From: an uncultured Clostridia bacterium
GTDB taxonomy: Bacteria > Bacillota > Clostridia > Christensenellales > QALW01
Reading direction: 5' to 3'
DNA length: 44,835 nucleotides
Assembly (NCBI GenBank): GCA_934434555.1
Contig: CAKRZX010000020.1
Coordinates: forward strand, 1-44,835
The translations under genes and the position numbers were made by a program. Positions 8,684-17,713 of the stretch are shown piece after piece (the first letter of the stretch is position 1; the number at the start of each line of letters is the position of its first letter). A model generated the notes under the pieces. The model was not told the DNA's origin. It ran no database searches and was given only the letters and a program-made list of their open reading frames with translations.

Positions 8684-8714
8684 TTTGCCCTGCAATATTT
8701 TATTGCAGGGCAAA
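8684..8714 (-). terminator. strong hairpin just after oppA (attenuating terminator or mRNA stabiliser)
   Basis: The 14-bp perfect arms TTTGCCCTGCAATA (8684-8697) and TATTGCAGGGCAAA (8701-8714) enclose a 3-base loop, 30 bases after the oppA stop. There is no long T-run. Such hairpins usually protect the mRNA of the abundant binding protein and reduce expression of the permease genes. Confidence 0.65.
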
Positions 8715-8743
8715 CTGATACTTACATTGTTACCCGAAAGGTT

Positions 8744-11041
8744 TTATTGTGCCTTGGCAGCAGCCTCAATGTTCTGAACTTCGCTCAGCCAGCCGTAGAA
8801 AGTGGTGATATCGGGAGTTACGGAAGCCATATTAACACGCTCATTGCTGAAAATAATGGCATTCTGTCTCTGATATACGGGAATCTCAACAGCCCAGTCA
8901 ACGATCATTTCAAGGCATTCCTTGTAAACGGTCTTTCTGTACGACTTATCAAAGGACTTACGTGCCTTCATAATAAGCTCGTCAAGTTTCTCGTCAACGA
9001 TATCATACATATAGTTGGAACCGCCGGCATTCTTGCCGCCGTTAGCAGCATCGGAATAATAAATCTGATACATATCCGGGTCAGGAGTAGCGTTCCATGC
9101 AGCAGCCCACATATCGCACTGTTCGGACTCAATAGCCGTCCAGAGGTCAGCGGAGTTTGAAAGGTCCTTAATATTAAGGGTAATACCGATCTCGGCAAGA
9201 GCCTTGCTTGCTTCGGTTACCATCATAAATGAAGGATGGTTTCCGTCTCCGTCGGCAGGAATCTGCAACTCATAACTGAGCCTTGCTCCTGCGGGAGCGG
9301 CGGTAACTTTACCGTCTGCAACGGTGAAGCCTGCTTTTTCAAAGTAAGCAAGAGCAGCCTTTTTGGCAGCAGCATACTTTGCATCGGTATCCATATCCGA
9401 GGTGTATATGGGCTGGCCGTCAGCACCGGTTGAGAACGCTACTTTGTAGCCCTCATCGGTGGACTGGGGTGCTGCCCACGAAGTATTGGATATGGGGTAG
9501 TTGATTACGGCAGCACGCTCGCCGTAATATGATTTAACCGAAACGTCACGGTAAACGGCAAGAACGGTTGCAAGAGCCTTACGAAGGTTCTTTGATTCGT
9601 CACTGCCTGCCTTGCCGCCGACATTTACACGGTTGGCAGATATACCTACATAGCCGTAACCGAGATTGTCAACAGTATCAACTACAATCTTGTCGCCGGA
9701 AAGTTTGCCGCCGTTGATTTCTTCAATAGCCTTAACAGCATTGTCATCAAATGCGGGGTCAGTAATATCGATAGAACCGGTTTTAATACCGTTGATCTTA
9801 TCTTTATCGCTGGTTTCCTTAAACTGGATGTACTTGGACCGGGGAGTTCCCAGGAAGTAAGAATCGTTGGATTCAAAGTTAATAACGCCGTTTTCAAATT
9901 TTACAAATTTGAAAGGACCTGCGCCCATGGGCTGTGTGGTCTTTGCACGAACGGGTGAAAGATCGCCCTTTGTGAAGCCGAACTTGTTATTTGCATAGTC
10001 ATAATCGGCCTTGTTTCCGTAATAGTGCATAGGAGCAACTGTAACGCCAAGCTGATAAATGGCAGTTGCGTCAATCTGGGTAAGGGTTACACGAAGAGTG
10101 TTGTCGCCGGTTTTTTCGATACCTTCGATTTTGTCAACCGACTTATCGGCAACCTTAATACCTTTTATTGAGGACTCGTAAACTTCTGCGGGGATAAGGG
10201 TGCTGAGCGCGGTTCCCGCGGTTTCTGCTTCCATAGCGGAGAAGTTCCAGCCGTAGTTTTCTGCTATTGCAAGGAAGAAATCCTTAGCGGTAGCATCTTC
10301 TTTAAGTTCATAGCCCCAGTTTGCTGCACAAGCGGCAACGGAGTCGCCCTCTTTGTTGGCGCCTGCCTGTACGCAGTAGTCAACGATAGACTGTGCAAAT
10401 TTAACACCGCCGTCGTTAACGGCAGCCCAGAACGCCTTAACGGTAGCCTCGTCAACCTTTGAGAAGTCTGTGGTGTTTTCACCGAGACCTGCAATGTAGG
10501 TTGAAAGGGTCGTCATATCGCTGCGATATTCTTTCATACCCTTAATCGGAACAGCAAACAGAGTGCTTGAACCGTCATATGTGGGGTCTGCAAGAACATA
10601 CATTGAGAAGATTACGTCATCAACCGTAAGGGGTTCTCCGTCGGAGAATTTAACATCGGTACGGAGAGTGAAATCGTAATAAACTGTTCCGTCGGTGTTT
10701 TCGGTGATTTTGCAATCTGCAATTCCCTTATAAGTATAGTCTTTACCATTGTAAGCGATTGTCTCGCCTTCGATGCCGTTAAGAACAATGGCACCTTTTC
10801 TGTCACTGGTAAGAAGTGACACCTGCGTCATAGCCATAGCATCCTGGTCATAAGCAGACTCTGCGAAGAAGGGAGAGAACTTGCTTGAAAAGTTCGAATA
10901 GCCTACAACTATGGGTGTGGTATTCTGTGCCGTTTTTTGGCTGTCATCGGGAGTCGGGGTCTTGGGCTTGCAGCCGGCAAGAGCCGAAACACACAGAGCA
11001 ACACCTAACGCAACAGCAAGAATACGTTTTACGTTTTTCAT
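8744..11041 (-). CDS. oppA: oligopeptide ABC importer substrate-binding lipoprotein OppA
   Basis: The 765-residue protein begins with a lipoprotein signal peptide (MKNVKRILAVALG...) and a lipobox ending in LAGC at Cys23. The mature protein shows the bacterial extracellular solute-binding family 5 pattern, with TVDDVIFSMYVLADP, GDNTLRVTLTQ and MGAGPFKFVKFENG typical of peptide-binding proteins. It is longer than the usual 530-600 residues; extra sequence lies around residues 150-290. AGGAGG precedes the ATG. It is the first gene of the importer operon, with its own promoter and leader. Confidence 0.95.
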   Translation of the reverse strand: MKNVKRILAVALGVALCVSALAGCKPKTPTPDDSQKTAQNTTPIVVGYSNFSSKFSPFFAESAYDQDAMAMTQVSLLTSDRKGAIVLNGIEGETIAYNGKDYTYKGIADCKITENTDGTVYYDFTLRTDVKFSDGEPLTVDDVIFSMYVLADPTYDGSSTLFAVPIKGMKEYRSDMTTLSTYIAGLGENTTDFSKVDEATVKAFWAAVNDGGVKFAQSIVDYCVQAGANKEGDSVAACAANWGYELKEDATAKDFFLAIAENYGWNFSAMEAETAGTALSTLIPAEVYESSIKGIKVADKSVDKIEGIEKTGDNTLRVTLTQIDATAIYQLGVTVAPMHYYGNKADYDYANNKFGFTKGDLSPVRAKTTQPMGAGPFKFVKFENGVINFESNDSYFLGTPRSKYIQFKETSDKDKINGIKTGSIDITDPAFDDNAVKAIEEINGGKLSGDKIVVDTVDNLGYGYVGISANRVNVGGKAGSDESKNLRKALATVLAVYRDVSVKSYYGERAAVINYPISNTSWAAPQSTDEGYKVAFSTGADGQPIYTSDMDTDAKYAAAKKAALAYFEKAGFTVADGKVTAAPAGARLSYELQIPADGDGNHPSFMMVTEASKALAEIGITLNIKDLSNSADLWTAIESEQCDMWAAAWNATPDPDMYQIYYSDAANGGKNAGGSNYMYDIVDEKLDELIMKARKSFDKSYRKTVYKECLEMIVDWAVEIPVYQRQNAIIFSNERVNMASVTPDITTFYGWLSEVQNIEAAAKAQ

Positions 11042-11070
11042 GAGTTTTTCCTCCTAAAAAAATTATTAAG

Positions 11071-11086
11071 ACCGATTTTTATCGGT
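11071..11086 (-). promoter_or_regulatory. leader hairpin upstream of oppA
   Basis: ACCGAT (11071-11076) and ATCGGT (11081-11086) form a small hairpin about 30 bases before the oppA start, inside the roughly 135-base leader. No known riboswitch is recognised. Confidence 0.3.
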
Positions 11087-11182
11087 TCTTACCGCAAGGA
11101 ATTTGTTTGTACTCAATAATATATGAGATACAAAAAGGGTATATCCGCTTCAATTTGCAATTTTCAATATATCATTTTTCAA

Positions 11183-11211
11183 ATTATACTCTAAAAGTGC
11201 GAATCGCGCAA
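11183..11211 (-). promoter_or_regulatory. opp operon promoter
   Basis: On the minus strand, TTGCGC (plus 11206-11211) and a perfect TATAAT (plus 11183-11188) are exactly 17 bases apart. It gives a leader of about 135 bases before oppA. Confidence 0.65.
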
Positions 11212-11251
11212 CAGATTTTTTCGTATTTTTATGAATTTTTACACACTCTGG

Positions 11252-11800
11252 TCATTGTTTTGTTTTATCCGGGGCAAATTCAACCCTGAAATCGGCTTTT
11301 TTGGCAAACCGTGCAAGGAATACGCCCGCCGCCGCGCTTAACGCTTTAAGCAGCAAGAACCCAAACGCAAAGGCAGTTTTGCCGCCGGTACCGTTAAGAA
11401 TCACGAACACACAAAAGGAAATAAGTTCCAAAATGCAGGCTGTGCAATTAAAAATGCATCTTGGCTTAAACGCGGTAAGGGTGGATTCATAAATATAACC
11501 CCTCAGCGGAAGTTTTGCACCTGCAAACTTCACCGCCGCCCAAATAAGCGAAAACGCCGCCGCAATTTCAAGCACCCAGGGAATGATAACGTAAAAGCAG
11601 TTTATCATTCCCGGTGCGGGAATACACCCGCTTACCACCGCGCACGCCGCCGGCAGAAGGCTTAAAAGAAGAATTTCACCTTTAAGCCTTTTAAGAGGTT
11701 TTTCGCCCCTGTAACCGTAAAGCGCGCCGGAGTAGATGTACTCCCCCTGTTCGTTTAACCTGAAATCGTTAAGATATGCCCTGAACCCCTTTTTCTTCAT
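11252..11800 (-). CDS. hypothetical membrane protein
   Basis: The 182-residue protein has about four hydrophobic segments (around 42-62, 68-95, 120-140 and 145-165). The N-terminal 40 residues are polar and contain a motif like YIYSGALYGYRGE. It starts one base after the stop of the M3 peptidase gene and is therefore co-transcribed with it. No family is recognised. A small membrane protein of the peptidase unit is all that can be said. Confidence 0.75.
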   Translation of the reverse strand: MKKKGFRAYLNDFRLNEQGEYIYSGALYGYRGEKPLKRLKGEILLLSLLPAACAVVSGCIPAPGMINCFYVIIPWVLEIAAAFSLIWAAVKFAGAKLPLRGYIYESTLTAFKPRCIFNCTACILELISFCVFVILNGTGGKTAFAFGFLLLKALSAAAGVFLARFAKKADFRVEFAPDKTKQ

Positions 11801-11801
11801 A

Positions 11802-13505
11802 TTATTCTATACCCGTAAGATCAAAGGAATCAAGCCATTCTTTTGCCGCGGCGCAAACGTTTTTAAGACAGTTTTCGTCAAAAGGCGAATCAAGCCCCGC
11901 GCTTGAAAGCAGTTCGGTAAAAGTTCTGCTTCCGCCAAGTGACGTGTAAGCCATATACTTTTTCCACGCGCCTTTAAGGTCCTTTTGTATCATCGCCCAG
12001 AATTGCAGCGCAACGGTCTGCGCAAAGCAGTAGTCGATATAATAGAACGGCGATGAATATATATGGTGTTTAAGCTGCCAGTCCTCGCCCTCGCCGTAGA
12101 ACGGAATCTCTCCGTCAAGTTTTATCCACGGCATATAAATGCCCAAAAGTTTTTTCCACTCCGCGTGGCGTTCGCGGGGCGTAAGGGACGGATTTTCATA
12201 AACTATATGCTGGAAATGGTCAACCGCCGTGCCGTATGGTATAAATGTTACGGAGCTTGCAAGGTGCGAATACAGGAATTTTCTTGTGTCGCCCTTAAAA
12301 AATTCTTCCGCCCATGGCCAGGAGAAAAATTCCATTGACATTGAGTGCACTTCACAGGCTTCCATACTGGGCCAAACGCTGTCAAGGGGTACTCTGTTGC
12401 GGTTCAGCCAGCACTCAAATGCGTGTCCGCCCTCGTGAGTAAGCACTTCCACATCGTCGCGGGTGCCGTTAAAGTTGGCAAATATAAAGGGTACGGAATA
12501 ATCGGGAATGCCCGTGCAGTAGCCGCCGCCCTGTTTGCCCTCGGTGGAAAGCAGACTCATAAGTTCGTTTGCACGCATTGTGCGGAAAAACTCGCTTGTT
12601 TCGGGCGAAAGTTCATCGTAGAAAATTCCTGCCGCTGCAACGATATCATCGGCGCTTCCCGCGGGACGGGCGTTGCCGGAACGGAACATAAGGGCGTTGT
12701 CGGCGAAATTCATGGGATAGGTCTTATTAAGGCGCTGTGCCTGTTTTCTGTAAATGCTGTCGGCAACGGGCACAAGATATTTAACAACCGCTTTGCGGAA
12801 TTTTTCAACATCGTCTTTATTGTAGCAGTCGCGGGTCATACGGTAATATCCAAGTTCCGTGTAGCCCTTGTAGCCCATTTTCCTGCCCATTGTGTCGCGC
12901 AAAGATACAAGCTCGTCGTAAATCGAATCAAGTTTTTCCTGATTCTTTTTGTACCACGCGCCCTCTGCCGTCCACGCGCGCAGACGCACATCATCGTCGG
13001 CGGAAGTTTTGAACGGAGTAAGTTGTGAAAGAGTATAAACGCCGCCGTCAAACTCAATCTGCGCCGACGCAAGCAAATTTTCGTACTCGCGGGTCAGGTC
13101 ATTTTCTTTCTGGCTTTCCGGAATGATTTCGGGCGAAAACGCTTTTATCTGCATTTCGGCGTCAATAAACATTCTGTCGCCGTAATCGGCAATGAATTCT
13201 TTTCTGAACGGACTTTTAAGCAGCGCGGCAACGAACATCTGCTCATATTCGGCAATTTCGGGGGAAGCAGAGTTTGAATATTTAACCTCTGCGTCATAGA
13301 ATTCGTCGCGGGTATCAACAGAATTGCGGATTGAAGCAAGGGTGAACTGCGTGGTCATATGCCTGTTAAGTTCGTCGTGCTCAATAAACGCCGCCTTTGC
13401 CTCAATGTAAGTTTTCGCCTTTTCAAGTTTTTCCGCTATTGCGGCAAGGTCTTTTTTTATCTGTTCTTTATCGGGCCTTTTGTACTGCATTTCCGAAAAT
13501 TTCAT
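11802..13505 (-). CDS. M3 family oligoendopeptidase (PepF type)
   Basis: The start at 13505 (MKFSEMQYKRPD...) is preferred: this N terminus is typical of the family, GGGGATG lies upstream, and it avoids overlap with the MATE gene. The 567-residue product has the zinc protease motif HEGGH at 357-361, followed by the helix with MEACEVHSMSMEFF that supplies the third zinc ligand. These cytoplasmic enzymes cleave short peptides. Being next to an oligopeptide importer, it probably degrades imported peptides. Confidence 0.93.
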   Translation of the reverse strand: MKFSEMQYKRPDKEQIKKDLAAIAEKLEKAKTYIEAKAAFIEHDELNRHMTTQFTLASIRNSVDTRDEFYDAEVKYSNSASPEIAEYEQMFVAALLKSPFRKEFIADYGDRMFIDAEMQIKAFSPEIIPESQKENDLTREYENLLASAQIEFDGGVYTLSQLTPFKTSADDDVRLRAWTAEGAWYKKNQEKLDSIYDELVSLRDTMGRKMGYKGYTELGYYRMTRDCYNKDDVEKFRKAVVKYLVPVADSIYRKQAQRLNKTYPMNFADNALMFRSGNARPAGSADDIVAAAGIFYDELSPETSEFFRTMRANELMSLLSTEGKQGGGYCTGIPDYSVPFIFANFNGTRDDVEVLTHEGGHAFECWLNRNRVPLDSVWPSMEACEVHSMSMEFFSWPWAEEFFKGDTRKFLYSHLASSVTFIPYGTAVDHFQHIVYENPSLTPRERHAEWKKLLGIYMPWIKLDGEIPFYGEGEDWQLKHHIYSSPFYYIDYCFAQTVALQFWAMIQKDLKGAWKKYMAYTSLGGSRTFTELLSSAGLDSPFDENCLKNVCAAAKEWLDSFDLTGIE

Positions 13506-13516
13506 TTTTACATCCC

Positions 13517-14896
13517 CTAATCTACTATATTTCTTATCCACATACCCTCTTTAACGAAGATATAGCCGATAATGCATTTAATTATGTTAAGCGCCTGACA
13601 TATTGCGTAAAGTTGAAGTATTGGAACGGTTGTGTATCGGCTTAACACAAACGCCGCAGGCACCGCAATGCACCAAACAAAGCAACTGTCAAACAGGAAA
13701 GTTATAAGCGTTTTTCCGCCGGAACGCAAAGTAAAATAACTTGCGTTGGCAAATGCGTCAATGGGCATTGCAACAGCGCATATCTGCATAAACCGCATAG
13801 CCATATATTTTATTTCATCGGTTGTGTTGTACATTTCGGGAATAAATTCCGCACAAAAGAAATATACCGCTGCCACTATAACGCTTACGAAAAGGGAGAA
13901 CGCAATAAGTTTTCCGCTGTCCTCTTTTGCCTTTTCGGTTTCGCCCGCGCCCAAGGTCTGCCCTAAAATTATACCTATTGCCGCACCTACCGCCATAAAT
14001 GCCACCGAGAATACGTTGAAAAACGTCTGCGAAATATTGTTTGCGGCAACAACGTCAAGCCCGCGCACGGAGTAGCACTGATTCAGTATTGCCGTGCCCG
14101 CCGCCCAAAGCGCCTCGTTTATCATAAGGGGCATACCCTTTACCGTTATATCTTTAACAAGCGTGCCCGGCACTTTCAGGCTCGAAAGCGCACCGATAAT
14201 AAACGGGTTTGAAACTTTGTTTTTCTGCGTCCAGAACGCCACAAAGGCAAGTTCGGCAAAACGGGAAATAACCGTTGCTATCGCCGCACCCGCCGCACCC
14301 ATTGCGGGAAATCCGAAATGCCCGAAAATAAGCACGTAGTTAAGCCCCAGATTCACGATAACCGCAACAATACCCGCATACATAGGCACCGCCGCCTTGC
14401 CCGTTTCCCTGAGCGTTGAACCGTAGCACTGCACAAGCGCATAGGGAATTAAGCCGATAAGCATAATGTTCATATACACTTTTGCGCATTCAAGACTTGC
14501 CGCCGCGTTTTCCGCGCTGCCCTCGCCTTGCAGATAAAGGCTTGTAAGATTCCCGCCCCAAAGCGCAAATATGCCTATTGCAGCAAGCGAAAACAGAAAG
14601 CAGAAAATAATCTTAAAGCGAAAAGTGTGCCTTACGCCCTCAATGTCATTCTTGCCGAAAAACTGCGCGCCGAAGATTCCCGCGCCCGATACCGCACCGA
14701 ACACGCAAAGGTTGAACACGAAAATAAGTTGATTTGCAACCGCAACACCGGTCATTTCAACCGTGCCTATGCGCCCCACCATAATGTTATCAAGCATACT
14801 TACAAAGTTAGTAATGCCGTTCTGCACCATTATTGGTATCATTAAAACAAGTATGCTTTTGTAAAATGCTTTATTGCCGATATATTTCTTAAACAT
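13517..14896 (-). CDS. MATE family efflux transporter
   Basis: The 459-residue membrane protein has about 12 hydrophobic segments and two homologous halves. The NorM/MATE N-terminal pattern is clear (MIPIMVQNGITNFVSMLDNI, MVGRIGTVEMTGVAVANQL). It exports drugs or metabolites in exchange for sodium or protons; the substrate is not predictable. It ends 11 bases before the oligoendopeptidase start and has a good promoter at 14928-14956, so it probably leads the MATE-peptidase-membrane protein operon. Confidence 0.92.
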   Translation of the reverse strand: MFKKYIGNKAFYKSILVLMIPIMVQNGITNFVSMLDNIMVGRIGTVEMTGVAVANQLIFVFNLCVFGAVSGAGIFGAQFFGKNDIEGVRHTFRFKIIFCFLFSLAAIGIFALWGGNLTSLYLQGEGSAENAAASLECAKVYMNIMLIGLIPYALVQCYGSTLRETGKAAVPMYAGIVAVIVNLGLNYVLIFGHFGFPAMGAAGAAIATVISRFAELAFVAFWTQKNKVSNPFIIGALSSLKVPGTLVKDITVKGMPLMINEALWAAGTAILNQCYSVRGLDVVAANNISQTFFNVFSVAFMAVGAAIGIILGQTLGAGETEKAKEDSGKLIAFSLFVSVIVAAVYFFCAEFIPEMYNTTDEIKYMAMRFMQICAVAMPIDAFANASYFTLRSGGKTLITFLFDSCFVWCIAVPAAFVLSRYTTVPILQLYAICQALNIIKCIIGYIFVKEGMWIRNIVD

Positions 14897-14927
14897 AACT
14901 TCTCCGAATAATCTTTATGACTCTATA

Positions 14928-14956
14928 CTTATATCACAGATTTATTAAAATGTCAA
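14928..14956 (-). promoter_or_regulatory. promoter of the MATE-oligoendopeptidase operon
   Basis: On the minus strand, TTGACA (plus 14951-14956) and TATAAG (plus 14928-14933) are 17 bases apart. Confidence 0.65.
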
Positions 14957-15060
14957 TTCACAGACGAAAAAACGGCGCAATTTCACGTTTGCACCGTTAA
15001 AATTATGATGTTTTTCGTTTTTGGCGCAGATTTGAATTTCTTCTGCACGCTTTATTCTTT

Positions 15061-15165
15061 TTTTGAGAAAAGTACGGTTCTTTTCGCTCACCTTATCCCT
15101 TTTGAGAAAGGTACGGTTCTTTTTTTGCCTACTTTTTTTCTTACAAGAAAAAAGTACGGTTAGAT
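15061..15165. repeat. short direct repeats with a GTACGGTT core, plus terminator-like hairpin
   Basis: Two near-identical 24-base copies at 15061-15084 and 15100-15124 differ at one base (A or G before GTACGGTT), and a shorter third copy lies at about 15146-15165. Between the second and third is a hairpin with arms ACTTTTTTTCTT and AAGAAAAAAGT, a likely terminator for the oxidoreductase gene. A possible 92-codon frame through the repeats is not credible as a gene. Confidence 0.55.
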
Positions 15166-16203
15166 TTCTACGTTGAGGACCTGTCCTTTTTCGTCGGACG
15201 AAAAAGCGGCTTCCATAACGCACATTACGCGGCGAACTTCTTCAAGTTTAATATAGCGTTCAGCCTTGCCGTCAATAGCGGCACAAACGTTGCGGTAGAA
15301 ATTGTGAACGTCGCTTTTGGGAATGGGCAGGTCGTACTCATCAAGAGTAAGGCTGTCGCGGGGCGCCATTGTCTTGGTAATGCCCGCGGCGTTCTGCACG
15401 GGAGTAACGTCCTTTTCCTGCCACGCTTTAAGTTTTGCAACGTGACAGGGGTGCTGCCAGTCCTCAATTTTCGCAGAGCCTTTTTCCGCCTGCAAATAAA
15501 AACGGGGCATGGGCAGGAAATTGTATGTGCCTACCTCAACAAGAGCGGTAACGCCGTCATCATAGGTAAGATAAAGCTTGAATCCGTCGTCCACTTCCTT
15601 GTTGGTGATATGCGAACAGGTGCAGTAAACTTTTACAACCTTTTCGCCGTGAAGTTGGAGCATCTGGTCAATAAGGTGGACACCCCAGTCAAGAATCATA
15701 CCGCCGCCGTGAGCCTTTTCACAGCGCCAGTCACTGGGAATTCCGCGGGAACCGTGAATGCGGGATTCAATGCATATGGGCTTGCCGATATTGCCCGAAT
15801 CAATTACTTCCTTTGTCGCCAAAAAGTCCACGTCCCAGCGCCTGTTCTGATGCACGGTAAAGAATTTTCCCGTGCGCTTTGATGCATCAACCATTTCGTC
15901 AAATGCCTTAACGCTCATTTCAACGGGCTTTTCGCATATAACGTTCTTGCCCGCTTCAAGGGCGGAAATGACCAAATCCTTATGCCTGTCGTTGGGCACG
16001 GCAACAACCACAATGTCAACCGCAGGGTCGGCAAATATTGCCTCGTTGGATTCGTAAACCTTAACACCGTCGTTTTTTGCCGCGTCGCGGCGGATTTCCC
16101 TTATGTCATATGTGCCTGCAAGAGTACATACATCGCTTTTAAGTATCTGCTTGCAGTGCCATGCACCCTGACCGCCGTATCCTATTACTGCTACGTTCTT
16201 CAT
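15160..16203 (-). CDS. Gfo/Idh/MocA family NAD(P)-dependent oxidoreductase
   Basis: The 347-residue protein starts with a Rossmann fold (VAVIGYGGQGAWHCKQI). It carries the family motif CEKPVEMS and a C-terminal alpha/beta substrate domain with GGMILDWGVHLIDQML, where Asp and His residues are typical catalytic positions. Such enzymes oxidise or reduce sugars, inositols or related polyols. The ATG lies six bases after cysS, so the two genes are co-transcribed, though the functional link is not evident. The substrate is unknown. Confidence 0.92.
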   Translation of the reverse strand: MKNVAVIGYGGQGAWHCKQILKSDVCTLAGTYDIREIRRDAAKNDGVKVYESNEAIFADPAVDIVVVAVPNDRHKDLVISALEAGKNVICEKPVEMSVKAFDEMVDASKRTGKFFTVHQNRRWDVDFLATKEVIDSGNIGKPICIESRIHGSRGIPSDWRCEKAHGGGMILDWGVHLIDQMLQLHGEKVVKVYCTCSHITNKEVDDGFKLYLTYDDGVTALVEVGTYNFLPMPRFYLQAEKGSAKIEDWQHPCHVAKLKAWQEKDVTPVQNAAGITKTMAPRDSLTLDEYDLPIPKSDVHNFYRNVCAAIDGKAERYIKLEEVRRVMCVMEAAFSSDEKGQVLNVEI

Positions 16204-16209
16204 AAAAAA

Positions 16210-17595
16210 TCACCTCTTAACCAATGTTGAACCTTCGGGACCGTCTTTAATATCGTACCCGCAGGCATTTATTTCGTCCCTGAGTTTGTCCGAAAGCGCC
16301 CAGTTTTTCTCTTTTCTTGCCTGTGTGCGCTGTTCAAGTTTTTCTTTAAGTTCCTCGGGGATTTCATCTTTCGGGGCAACATAGCCGTTTTCAAGGCTGA
16401 GCCCTAAAATTCTGTCCATTTTGTTTGCCGTATCGAAAATTTCACGGCTCGTTTTGCCGCTGCGCAGAAGATTCCACAGAATTCCCAACGCTTTCGGCAC
16501 ATTAAGGTCATCGTCTGCCGCCTCGCGGAATGCCTTGTACGCATCCTCGCACATTTGAACGGTTTCGGGGTCAGAGGGCGCGGTCCTGTTTGCGCTTACC
16601 GCTTCAAGCAGGCGTATGTACGCTTTCTGACTCGCCCTTATTGCGTCCCACGTAAAGTTGATTTTGTTGCGGTAGTGGGCGTTAAGGCAGAAATACCTGA
16701 ACGAAAGGGGCATAATCCCGTTTTTCTCCAAGTCGGCAATAGTGTAGGTGTTACCAAGACTCTTGCTCATTTTGCCGTTATCCACCATCATAAATTCGCC
16801 GTGCATCCAGTAGTTTACCGCCGGATGCCCCAGAAGTGCGGTGGACTGCGCAATTTCGTTTTCGTGATGCACCGGAATATGGTCTACGCCGCCGGTATGG
16901 ATATCAAAGGTATCGCCTAAGTATTTTCTTCCCATGGCGGAACACTCGATATGCCAGCCCGGATAGCCCATGCCCCACGGGCTTTCCCACTGCTGCAAAT
17001 GCTCTTTGGGCGCCTTTTTCCACAGGGCGAAGTCGGCGGGGTGGCGCTTTTGGTCATTTACCTCTACCCTTGCGCCCGCCATCTGCTCCTCCAAATCAAG
17101 CTTGGAAAGCACACCGTATTTGCCGTATTTTACAATGTCAAAATATATTCCGTCGTCGGTTTCGTAAGCATAGCCCTTTTCTTCAAGCCCTTTTACGAAA
17201 TCAATCATTTCATTGATATGCTCCGTCGCTTTGGGCACAACCTCGGGTATGCCGATGTTCAGTGCGGCAATGTCTTTCATAAACACGGACGTGTAATGCG
17301 CGGCAATTTCAAGGGGCGATTTTTTCTGTGCCTTTGCCGCTTTTTCCATTTTGTCCTCGCCGGAATCCGCGTCGCTTGTAAGGTGCCCTACATCGGTAAT
17401 ATTCATTACGCCCGTAATCTTATAGCCGTCTTCCCGCAGAGTGCGGCGCAGAAGGTCCATAAAAATATAGGTGCGCAGATTGCCTATATGGGCATAGGAA
17501 TAAACCGTAGGTCCGCATGAATACATACGCACTTCACCCGGATGTATTGTTTTAAGTTCTTCCTTTTTGTTTGTAAGAGTGTTGTAAATATACAT
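16210..17595 (-). CDS. cysS: cysteinyl-tRNA synthetase
   Basis: The 461-residue class I synthetase has the HIGH-like motif AHIGNLR, the KMSKS motif in NGKMSKSLGN, and the catalytic zinc ligands Cys27 (YSCGP), the Cys of WHIECSAMG and the His/Glu of VHHENEIAQ. It charges tRNA-Cys in the cytoplasm. Length is normal for the family. A promoter is visible upstream; no T-box leader could be found in the short 5' region. Confidence 0.97.
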   Translation of the reverse strand: MYIYNTLTNKKEELKTIHPGEVRMYSCGPTVYSYAHIGNLRTYIFMDLLRRTLREDGYKITGVMNITDVGHLTSDADSGEDKMEKAAKAQKKSPLEIAAHYTSVFMKDIAALNIGIPEVVPKATEHINEMIDFVKGLEEKGYAYETDDGIYFDIVKYGKYGVLSKLDLEEQMAGARVEVNDQKRHPADFALWKKAPKEHLQQWESPWGMGYPGWHIECSAMGRKYLGDTFDIHTGGVDHIPVHHENEIAQSTALLGHPAVNYWMHGEFMMVDNGKMSKSLGNTYTIADLEKNGIMPLSFRYFCLNAHYRNKINFTWDAIRASQKAYIRLLEAVSANRTAPSDPETVQMCEDAYKAFREAADDDLNVPKALGILWNLLRSGKTSREIFDTANKMDRILGLSLENGYVAPKDEIPEELKEKLEQRTQARKEKNWALSDKLRDEINACGYDIKDGPEGSTLVKR

Positions 17596-17630
17596 ATAAA
17601 ATACTCCGTTTAATTTATATATTCCGTTAT

Positions 17631-17659
17631 ATTATACCGCAAGCGCCCGTTCGGCGCAA
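17631..17659 (-). promoter_or_regulatory. cysS promoter
   Basis: On the minus strand, TTGCGC (plus 17654-17659) and TATAAT (plus 17631-17636) are 17 bases apart, the same hexamer pair as the opp promoter. Confidence 0.65.
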
Positions 17660-17713
17660 CTGTTTTGTTCTAAACAAAATAAAAAAATCATACTTTTCCT
17701 AAGGGTGATGGCA

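Noticed and set aside
12345..13028. 227-codon open frame on the plus strand inside the oligoendopeptidase gene
   Set aside because: It is an antisense shadow of a clear zinc peptidase and has no ribosome binding site or recognisable domain.
14945..15223. 92-codon minus-strand frame with repeated KNRTFLK
   Set aside because: It is made of the short DNA repeats and overlaps the end of the oxidoreductase gene; no ribosome binding site fits.
17596..17660. possible T-box leader before cysS
   Set aside because: The promoter is within about 65 bases of the start; no T-box sequence or specifier stem is present.
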